From assembly GCA_019747815.1 (NCBI GenBank), contig JAIEQJ010000034.1, positions 1 through 64,000 on the forward strand: a stretch of DNA of 64,000 nt, read 5' to 3'. The stretch is from Hyphomonadaceae bacterium. Its GTDB lineage: Bacteria; Pseudomonadota; Alphaproteobacteria; Rhizobiales; Hyphomicrobiaceae. The notes below the pieces were generated by a model, which was not told the DNA's origin, did no database searches, and worked only from the letters and a program-made list of their open reading frames with translations. Below, piece by piece: positions 57,297 through 64,000 of this stretch (its first letter is position 1; every line of letters starts with the position of its first letter). Position numbers and translations under genes: made by a program.

Positions 57297-59668
57297 CCGG
57301 CTCACTTGGCCCGCTGGATCGGCCCAACACCTACATTGGGCGCTCCGTCAGCCGTCCCAATGCCAAGCGGCTGCTGGCCGGCAGAGGTCGCTATGTTACC
57401 GATCTTCAGCTGCCACGCATGTTGCATGCAGCGTTCGTGCGCAGTCCCTACGCACACGCCAGCATCGCATCGATCGACATCAGCCAGGCGGCATCGGCGC
57501 CCGGCGTGCATCTCGTCGCAACCGGCGCGGATCTGGCGAAGCTGTGCAAGCCCTGGGTCGGCACGCTCGATCATTTCAGCGGCATGAAGTCACCGCCGCA
57601 GCAGCCGTTGGCTGTCGGCAAGGTGGTCTGGGCCGGACAGCCGATCGTGGCCGTCGTCGCGGACACGCGTGCGCAGGCGGAGGATGCCGCCGAGCTCGTC
57701 GTGGTCGATTTCGAGGAGCTGGAGACGGTTGCGGATATCGATGCCGCACGGGCCCAGGGCTCCCCGCTGATCAATCCGGAGATCGGCGGCAACGTCTCGT
57801 TCCACCTCAAAGTCGAATCCGGCTCGATCGACGAGGCGTTCCGCGCGGCACCAGCCATCGTCGAGAGCACCTATCTGTTCGGTCGCCATACGGCGGTGAC
57901 GCTGGAGCCGCGCGCCATTATCGCGGACTACGATCCGAGCGAAGAGCGCCTGACCGTTCATCACGCGACGCAAACCCCCTATCAATTCCAGGATATCTAC
58001 AGCCGCCACTACGGCCTGCGCGAGGCCCGTGTTCGTGTCGTCGCACCGGATATCGGCGGCTCCTTCGGGATGAAGCTGCACGTCTATCACGAGGATATGG
58101 CGGTGGTCGGCCTCAGCATCATGACGGGCCGGCCGGTGAAGTTCGTTGCGGATCGCATGGAATCCTTCGTCTCCGATATTCATGCCCGCGATCATCGCGT
58201 GAGCGCGCGCATGGCCATCGACGCGGATGGCACCATTCGCGGCATGGACGTGAATGATGTCACGGCGATCGGCGCATTCTCCAGCTATCCGCGCACCAGC
58301 GTGGTGGAGGGCAATCAGGTCATTCGCCTCATCGGAGCCCCCTATCGCTTCCGCAACTATCGCGCCGATCTCGACGTCGTCTTTCAGAACAAGGTCCAGA
58401 CCAGCCAGTACCGGGCAGTCGGGCATCCAATCGCCTGCGCCGTGACCGAGACGCTGGTGGACCACGCGGCCAGAAATCTGGGGCTCGATCCGTTCGAGAT
58501 TCGCCGGCGCAACATCATCACGCAAGACATGTATCCCTATACCTCGCCGACGGGATACAAGTTCGAGCGGCTGTCGCACGAGGCCTGTCTTGAGAAGCTA
58601 TATGCGCTGATGGACTATCCGCGCCTGCGCCGGGAGCAGGCGGCGCTGCGGGAAAAGGGCATCTACCGCGGCATCGGCATCGCACTGTTCGTCGAGATCA
58701 CCAATCCATCGCCCGCCTTCTACGGCGTGGGCGGCGCCCGCATCTCGGCGCAAGACGGTGCGATCGTGAAGATCACGCCGTCCGGCGAAGTGCATTGCCT
58801 GATCAGCGTTGGCGAGCACGGGCAGGGCACCGAGACGATCATCGGACAGATCGTCGCCGATCAGCTCGGGGTCGACTGCGAGGCGGTCCGCGTCTTCACG
58901 GGTGACACCGACGTCACGCCCCATGGCGGCGCGAACTGGGCGTGCAGAGGCGCCGGCATCGGCGGTGAAACCGCACTGCAGGCAGCGCGTGCTCTCAAGC
59001 GCAACGTGCTTGCGGTGGCGGCTGCCATTCTGCAGGCGCGCAGCGAGACACTCGACATGCGCGGCGGACAGGTCGTCGACGCCGAATCCGGCAATGCGCG
59101 CATTGACTTGGCAGAGATCGCCCGCATCGCCTACTTCCGCTCGGACACCCTGCCGCATGACGTCAGTCCGCAGCTCACCGCGTCGCACCATTTTGCGCCC
59201 AAGGGTTTTCCGTTCGCCTTCACCAACGGCGTGCAGGCCTGCCACGTCGAGGTCGACGTCGAGACAGGCTTCGTCGAGATCAAGAAATTCTGGGTGGTGG
59301 AAGACTGCGGCCGCATCATAAATCCGATGCTGGTCGAGGAGCAGGTGCGCGGCGGCGTGGTGCAGGGGTTGGGCGCCGCCTTCTTCGAGGAGTGCCTCTA
59401 CAGCGACAACGGCCAGCTCCAAAACGGCTCGCTGGCGGATTACCTGGTGCCGATGGCGGGCGAGATGCCCGACATTGAGATCGCGCACGTCGAGACCCCG
59501 ACACGGGATACGGAGCTCGGCGCGAAAGGTTGCGGCGAGGCGGGCACCGCAGCCGCGTCCGCTGCGGCCATGAATGCCGTGAACGATGCGATCAGTCCGC
59601 TTGGCGCATCGATCTCGCAGATCCCCATGACGCCACAACGCCTGCTGCGCGCACTTGGACACGCGTGA
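57293..59668 (+). CDS. Molybdenum hydroxylase Mo-binding subunit (CoxL-like)
   Basis: This 791-residue large subunit binds molybdopterin dinucleotide. Blocks: PYQFQDIYSRHYGLREARVR, VAPDIGGSFGMKLHVYHEDM, GEHGQGTETIIGQIVADQLG, and ELGAKGCGEAGTAAASAAAM with the catalytic glutamate. At the active-site loop it has SQYRAVGHP (from about 371), where form I CO dehydrogenase has AYxCSFR, so it is not a CO dehydrogenase; the substrate is probably an organic ring or aldehyde. It is coupled to the CoxS-like gene by overlap. Confidence 0.92.
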   Translation: MTGSLGPLDRPNTYIGRSVSRPNAKRLLAGRGRYVTDLQLPRMLHAAFVRSPYAHASIASIDISQAASAPGVHLVATGADLAKLCKPWVGTLDHFSGMKSPPQQPLAVGKVVWAGQPIVAVVADTRAQAEDAAELVVVDFEELETVADIDAARAQGSPLINPEIGGNVSFHLKVESGSIDEAFRAAPAIVESTYLFGRHTAVTLEPRAIIADYDPSEERLTVHHATQTPYQFQDIYSRHYGLREARVRVVAPDIGGSFGMKLHVYHEDMAVVGLSIMTGRPVKFVADRMESFVSDIHARDHRVSARMAIDADGTIRGMDVNDVTAIGAFSSYPRTSVVEGNQVIRLIGAPYRFRNYRADLDVVFQNKVQTSQYRAVGHPIACAVTETLVDHAARNLGLDPFEIRRRNIITQDMYPYTSPTGYKFERLSHEACLEKLYALMDYPRLRREQAALREKGIYRGIGIALFVEITNPSPAFYGVGGARISAQDGAIVKITPSGEVHCLISVGEHGQGTETIIGQIVADQLGVDCEAVRVFTGDTDVTPHGGANWACRGAGIGGETALQAARALKRNVLAVAAAILQARSETLDMRGGQVVDAESGNARIDLAEIARIAYFRSDTLPHDVSPQLTASHHFAPKGFPFAFTNGVQACHVEVDVETGFVEIKKFWVVEDCGRIINPMLVEEQVRGGVVQGLGAAFFEECLYSDNGQLQNGSLADYLVPMAGEMPDIEIAHVETPTRDTELGAKGCGEAGTAAASAAAMNAVNDAISPLGASISQIPMTPQRLLRALGHA

Positions 59669-59713
59669 CAGGCCGGAACTGTGCAACATGTCCGCCAATG
59701 AAGGGAAGGAATC

Positions 59714-60964
59714 ATGCAAGACAACCGCACGAAGCTGAATGCTCCGACGCGCCGCCAGGTGGTCGGCGGCATTGGATTGGGGACCGCCGCAACGCTGCTC
59801 GGTATGCCCCTCGTGGCTCGCGCTCAGGTCGAGCCCATCCGCATCGGCTTTCCGACGCCGCTGACGGGGCCGTTCGGCGCGGAAGCGCGTGACCAGGTCA
59901 AGAGCGCAGAGCTCGCCGTCAAGCAGTTCAACGATGCGGGCGGCCTGGGCGGCCGCAAGGCGGAGCTGCTGGTGCGTGACGACAAGCTCAATGCCGGTGA
60001 GGCCGCGACGCGGACGCTCGAGCTGATCGAGAAGGACAAGGTCCATGCCGTCGTCGGTGCGCTGTCAAGCGCCGTTCAGCTCGCGGTCAACGAGGTGACC
60101 CGCGCCCGCGGCATGATCTACATCTCCATCAGCCAGTCCGACACGATCAACGAGGTGAAGGACTGGAGCCGATTCACGTTCCACGAAGCCCTCAACCCGC
60201 ACATGACGACGGCGGCGGTTGCCAAGCATACTTTCAAGAAGGGCGCAAAGGTCGCCTATCTCGTGGCCGACTACGCTTACGGCCATGAGATGCTGCGCGG
60301 GTTCAAGCGGGCTCAGGCCGCCGTCGGCGCAGAAAGCGTCGGCGAGATCCTGCACCCCTTCGGCGCGCCGGATTATTCGACGTTTCTGCCGCGCATCAAC
60401 GCCATGAAACCGGACATTCTGTGCATCTGCAATTTCGGCCGCGACCAGGCGAACTCCATCAAGCAGGCGGCCGAGTTCGGCATGAAGCAGCAGATGAAGA
60501 TCGTGGTGCCCGTCATCCTGCACAACCAGCGTCTCGCCGTCGGGGCAGAGGTGTTTGACGGCGTGGTCGGTGGCGCCAACTACTACTGGGGATTGGAAGA
60601 GACGATCCCCTCCGCCAAGGCCTTCAACGACGCGTTCCGCGCGGCGAACGGGGGAGCGGTGCCCACCGACTACGGCGCCTACGGCTACACGGGCGTCAAG
60701 TCACTCCTGCAGGCCATCACGGCGGCGGGCGGCACCGAGACCGACAAGGTCATCGCCGCTCTTGAAGCCCTCAAGTATGACGTCGCCAAGGGGCCACAGA
60801 GCTATCGCAAGTGCGATCACCAGTCGATCCAGTCCGTCCTGGTGCTCGAGTCGAAGAAGAAGGCCGACATGAAGAATGCCGTCGATCTCTTCCGCGTTGC
60901 GGCCGTCGAGCAAAGCGGCGAAGCCATGCTGCGCACTTGCGCAGAGCTCGGTTTCTCGGGCTGA
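59714..60964 (+). CDS. Branched-chain-amino-acid-type ABC transporter substrate-binding protein
   Basis: This 416-residue periplasmic binding protein of the Peripla_BP_6 type starts with a twin-arginine-like signal (APTRRQVVGGIGLGTAATLL, cleavage near ARAQ) and continues EPIRIGFPTPLTGPFGAEAR. It is followed by two permease and two ATPase genes. As it directly follows the Mo-hydroxylase genes, it probably captures the compound they oxidise rather than leucine. Confidence 0.93.
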   Translation: MQDNRTKLNAPTRRQVVGGIGLGTAATLLGMPLVARAQVEPIRIGFPTPLTGPFGAEARDQVKSAELAVKQFNDAGGLGGRKAELLVRDDKLNAGEAATRTLELIEKDKVHAVVGALSSAVQLAVNEVTRARGMIYISISQSDTINEVKDWSRFTFHEALNPHMTTAAVAKHTFKKGAKVAYLVADYAYGHEMLRGFKRAQAAVGAESVGEILHPFGAPDYSTFLPRINAMKPDILCICNFGRDQANSIKQAAEFGMKQQMKIVVPVILHNQRLAVGAEVFDGVVGGANYYWGLEETIPSAKAFNDAFRAANGGAVPTDYGAYGYTGVKSLLQAITAAGGTETDKVIAALEALKYDVAKGPQSYRKCDHQSIQSVLVLESKKKADMKNAVDLFRVAAVEQSGEAMLRTCAELGFSG

Positions 60965-60994
60965 AGCAAGGGACGTGAAGCCGAGGGCGATGTC

Positions 60995-61864
60995 ATGGAC
61001 GTTCAATTGATTGCCATGCAGCTTCTATCCGGAGCCGTACTTGGCGCGGTGCTCGTCATGACGGCGCTCGGCTTCACGATCATTTTCGGCATGCTCGGCG
61101 TCGTGAACTTTGCGCATGGCGCATTGTTCATGATCGGCGCGTATGCCGGAGTTGCCGTCGCGATGCAGACCGGAAGCTTCTGGTGGGCATTGCTTGTGGC
61201 CCCGCTTGCGGTTGGCGCGTTGGGATTGTTGATCGAGCGCTTCCTGATCCGGCCGCTCTACAATCGTCCCGCCGATGATCCGATCCTGCTCACCTTCGGG
61301 CTCGGCTATGTCCTGGTCGAGGTCGTGCGCATCGTCTTCGGCAATGATGGCATCCCGTTTTCCACGCCGGCCGCACTCGTCGGCGTCGTCAACCTCGGCA
61401 TCGGCTATTTCCCGATCTATCGCCTGTTCGTCATCGCCGTCGTCGCCCTCATCCTGGCGCTTCTCTGGCTCGGGCTGGAGAAGACCCGCTTCGGATTGAT
61501 CGTGCGGGCGGGCGCACGCGATCCGCAGATCATGCGCGTGCTCGGCGTCGACATGCGCCGCCTGTGGTTCCTTGTCTTCGGCGTGGGCATCGGCCTTACC
61601 GCGCTTGGCGGCGTGCTTGCGGCCCCGATGCGGAACGTGAACCCGGAGATGGGAGCGCTCGTGCTCGCCGAAGCCTTTGTGGTGACGGTGATCGGCGGTC
61701 TGGGCTCGATTGTCGGCGCTGTGGTGGCCGGCATCCTGGTTGGCCTTGTGGTCAGCCTGACCTCGCTGGTCGCACCCGAGATGGCGACGATTTCCATGTT
61801 CGCCTTGATGGCACTTGTCCTTCTGATCAGGCCGCAGGGGCTGTTCGGCAGGGCCGGAGCGTAG
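60995..61864 (+). CDS. livH: ABC permease, LivH type
   Basis: This 289-residue permease has about eight membrane helices and the LivH signature LGFTIIFGMLGVVNFAHGAL near the N-terminus, plus VTVIGGLGSIVGAVVAGILV in the coupling region. It pairs with the LivM-type permease that follows, 5 nt after the stop. Confidence 0.93.
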   Translation: MDVQLIAMQLLSGAVLGAVLVMTALGFTIIFGMLGVVNFAHGALFMIGAYAGVAVAMQTGSFWWALLVAPLAVGALGLLIERFLIRPLYNRPADDPILLTFGLGYVLVEVVRIVFGNDGIPFSTPAALVGVVNLGIGYFPIYRLFVIAVVALILALLWLGLEKTRFGLIVRAGARDPQIMRVLGVDMRRLWFLVFGVGIGLTALGGVLAAPMRNVNPEMGALVLAEAFVVTVIGGLGSIVGAVVAGILVGLVVSLTSLVAPEMATISMFALMALVLLIRPQGLFGRAGA

Positions 61865-61869
61865 CAATC

Positions 61870-62868
61870 ATGACACCCCAATCCCTCGACACGACATCAG
61901 CGCCGGGCCAATCCCGCTCGGGCGCCGGGGCGCTGATGCAGCTCGCATCACGCTGGCGCGTGCCGCTGACCATTCTCGCCCTTTGCGCGCTGCCTTGGCT
62001 GCTCCCCTCCAAGGCGCTCGCCGTCAACGTCTTGATCTACGGCACGTTTGCCGTCGGCTACAATCTGCTGTTCGGATACACCGGACTGCTGTCGTTCGGC
62101 CATGCCGCATTTTTCGGCTCGGGGGCCTATCTCACGGGCATGTCGATCGTGCACTTCGGTGCCAACTGGCTCCTGGCCCTGACGACCGGCATCACCGGCG
62201 CGCTGCTGCTGGCGCTGGTCATGGGGACATTGTCGATCCGCACGCGCGGCATCTACTTCTCGATGGTGACGCTGGCCCTCGCGCAGCTCGTCTACTACAC
62301 GGCATTGCAGGCCTCGTCCTGGACCGGCGGCGAGAACGGTCTGCGCGGGTTCACCGTCTCCAGGATCGACGTGTTCGGGCTGCAGATCGATTTCCTCAAT
62401 CCGCTGCACAAATACTATGTCGTGCTGATCTTCACGGCGCTTGCGCTCTGGCTCGTCTCGCGCGCGCTGAACTCCTCGTTCGGCGCCGTGATTGAAGCCA
62501 TCCGCGAGAACGAGGTGCGGGCGCGTGCGTGCGGCTACAACGTCGAGCGCACCAAGCTGATCTCGTTTGTGCTCTCCGGTGCGATCTGCGGCCTTGCCGG
62601 TGGGCTCTCAGCCCTGCATCTCGCCATCGTCCCTCTCGACACCCTGCACTATCAAACCTCTGGACTCGTCGTGATGATGACGCTGCTGGGCGGGATGGGA
62701 AGCTTTTTTGGCCCCTTCATCGGTGCGCTGGCGTTTCTCGTCATGGAGGACCTGTTCTCCCTGTGGACCGCGCATTGGCAGCTCTTCGTCGGTGCCATCT
62801 TCATCCTGTTTGTGTTGTTCCTGCCCAAGGGCATTTGGGGTACGATCCTGGGAGCCGGCGAGCGATGA
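61870..62868 (+). CDS. livM: ABC permease, LivM type
   Basis: This 332-residue permease has about nine or ten helices and LivM blocks GYNLLFGYTGLLSFGHAAFF and AIRENEVRARACGYNVERTK (the ATPase-coupling loop). The ATG at 61870 gives a short polar N-terminus before the first helix. Its stop overlaps the LivG start (ATGA). Confidence 0.93.
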   Translation: MTPQSLDTTSAPGQSRSGAGALMQLASRWRVPLTILALCALPWLLPSKALAVNVLIYGTFAVGYNLLFGYTGLLSFGHAAFFGSGAYLTGMSIVHFGANWLLALTTGITGALLLALVMGTLSIRTRGIYFSMVTLALAQLVYYTALQASSWTGGENGLRGFTVSRIDVFGLQIDFLNPLHKYYVVLIFTALALWLVSRALNSSFGAVIEAIRENEVRARACGYNVERTKLISFVLSGAICGLAGGLSALHLAIVPLDTLHYQTSGLVVMMTLLGGMGSFFGPFIGALAFLVMEDLFSLWTAHWQLFVGAIFILFVLFLPKGIWGTILGAGER

Positions 62869-63623
62869 GCACCACCCCCATCCTCACCGTTGAGGACGTC
62901 GGCAAGCGCTTCAATGGCTTCGTCGCGCTGGAGGGTGTCTCCGCAACCTTCGGCGGCAACCGCGTCACTGCCGTCATCGGCCCCAATGGTGCCGGCAAGA
63001 GCACGCTCTTCAACGTGCTGTCCGGTGCGATCAAGCCCAGCACGGGCCGCATCCTGTTCGAGGGCAGAGATCTGACGGCCGTGCCGCAGCATGCGTTTGC
63101 GCACTGTGGCATCGCGCGCTCCTACCAGATCACCACCATCTTTCCGCAGCTCAGCGTGCACGAGAACGTGCGCGTGAGCGGCCAGGCCTTCCGCAGCCGC
63201 TACAACATCTGGAGGAACCGCGATCTCGACCGCGCCTTGATCGCGAATGCGGACGCGGCGTTGGCCGCCGTCGGGCTGCACGACAAGCGCAACCGCATCG
63301 CCAAGTTTCTTTCGCACGGCGAGCAGCGGGCGCTGGAGATAGCCATCGCGCTTGTGGCCGAGCCGAAGCTGCTGCTGCTCGATGAGCCGACGGCCGGCAT
63401 GGGGCCGGAAGAGACCAAGGCCATGGTGGCGCTGATCGAACGCCTCGCCATGGACCGCACGATCCTGCTCGTCGAGCACAAGATGAAGATGATCCTCGGC
63501 CTCAGCGATCGCATCCTGGTGCTGCATCACGGGCGTCTGATCGCCGACGGCACGCCGGCACAAATCCAGGCCGACAGCGAGGTGCGCCGCGTCTATCTAG
63601 GACAGTCCCATGGCCATGCTTGA
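62865..63623 (+). CDS. livG: ABC ATPase, LivG type
   Basis: This 252-residue ATPase has Walker A VIGPNGAGKSTLFNVL, the signature LSHGEQRALEIAIALV (LSHGE in place of LSGGQ, normal for LivG), Walker B LLLLDEPTAGMG and H-loop LLVEHKM. It couples to the LivH/LivM pair with LivF. Confidence 0.95.
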   Translation: MSTTPILTVEDVGKRFNGFVALEGVSATFGGNRVTAVIGPNGAGKSTLFNVLSGAIKPSTGRILFEGRDLTAVPQHAFAHCGIARSYQITTIFPQLSVHENVRVSGQAFRSRYNIWRNRDLDRALIANADAALAAVGLHDKRNRIAKFLSHGEQRALEIAIALVAEPKLLLLDEPTAGMGPEETKAMVALIERLAMDRTILLVEHKMKMILGLSDRILVLHHGRLIADGTPAQIQADSEVRRVYLGQSHGHA

Positions 63624-64000
63624 GATCGAGGACCTGAATGCGTGGTATGGCGCCAGCCACATCATTCACGGCCTCTCCTTGACGGTGGAGCAGGGGGAGA
63701 TTCTGGCGCTTGTCGGCAGGAACGGTGCGGGCAAGACCAGCACCATCAAGGCCGTCATGGGCCTGATGCCGCGAGCGACGGGGCGCGTGAGCTTCTGCGG
63801 CCGCGAGCTGCTCGCCCTGCCCGCGCACGAGCGGTTCCGCTTGGGGCTCGGCTACGTTCCGGAGGAGCGCAGGATCGTGCCGGGGCTCACGGTGCGGGAG
63901 AACCTGCAGATCGGCCTGGTCTCCTCCCGTGCCCCAATCGACGAGGACGAGGCGATCGACGAGATCGCGCAGAATTTTCCACGCCTGAAGGAACGGCTGG
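63610..64000 (+). CDS. livF: ABC ATPase, LivF type (runs off the window)
   Basis: The last frame begins at 63610 (MAMLEIEDLNAWYG), overlapping livG by 14 bp, with an alternative ATG at 63616. It contains Walker A LVGRNGAGKTSTIKAV and the LivF block GYVPEERRIVPGLTVRENLQ. The frame is open to the end of the window, so the signature and Walker B are not seen. It completes the five-gene importer. Confidence 0.9.
   Translation, partial: MAMLEIEDLNAWYGASHIIHGLSLTVEQGEILALVGRNGAGKTSTIKAVMGLMPRATGRVSFCGRELLALPAHERFRLGLGYVPEERRIVPGLTVRENLQIGLVSSRAPIDEDEAIDEIAQNFPRLKERL

Noticed and set aside
57293-59668. Aerobic carbon monoxide dehydrogenase
   Set aside because: The large subunit lacks the AYxCSFR loop of form I enzymes, and no coxD/E/F/G accessory genes are visible.

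Overview
The window is high-GC (roughly two-thirds G+C) chromosomal DNA from an alphaproteobacterium. Gene families and neighbourhoods (mutT-argJ-secA, map-radC, trxB-LysR, tlpA/argH/lipoprotein/lysA, dapD-dapE, DUF3297, DUF2244) point most naturally to Hyphomicrobiales or a close relative. That placement is inference; no rRNA or other decisive marker is present. I found no tRNA, rRNA, CRISPR array, prophage or intact insertion sequence.

Positions 1 to about 37,100 are mainly core genes. They cover nucleotide sanitation and repair (mutT, radC, nth, an AraC-Ogt fusion), secretion (secA), arginine (argJ, argH), lysine/diaminopimelate (asd, dapD, dapE, lysA), leucine (leuC, leuD), respiration (sdhB without its partners), map, trxB, and two tiny Lys/Arg-rich proteins. 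Interspersed are a NodU/TobZ-type carbamoyltransferase, two adjacent zincin-like proteins and several conserved unknowns.

This core block is bounded at 1-122 and 37,285-37,449 by near-identical, oppositely oriented copies of a composite hairpin element. Each hairpin begins and ends with CTAG, which resembles a pair of miniature IS630-type elements. Shorter repeat families lie at 1,497-1,604 and at 25,332 and 39,091.

From about 37,500 the window becomes catabolic and accessory. A GntR regulator, an EctD/PhyH-type dioxygenase and a Rossmann-SAF oxidoreductase come first, then DUF1993, SDR, VOC and SRPBCC proteins. An alkylation-repair pair follows (Ogt and a YcaQ/AlkX-type glycosylase). Next is a molybdenum-hydroxylase module: an FAD subunit and a fused FeS-Mo subunit, a convergent Bug-type binding protein, then a 6-hydroxynicotinate-reductase-like FeS protein with a UPF0280 protein and a LysR regulator. 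This looks like hydroxylation followed by ring reduction of an N-heterocycle. After mmsA comes a second, TetR-associated Mo-hydroxylase operon in three separate subunits. It is translationally coupled and followed directly by a complete branched-chain-amino-acid-type ABC importer, whose last gene runs off the window. Twin operator-like sites flank its promoter.

The most unusual items are the greatly enlarged SecA (two insertions in the second nucleotide-binding domain), the paired inverted hairpin elements, the putative N-heterocycle module, the twin TetR sites, the tiny basic protein pair, and an ACT-like protein with a 15-bp tandem-repeat leader.
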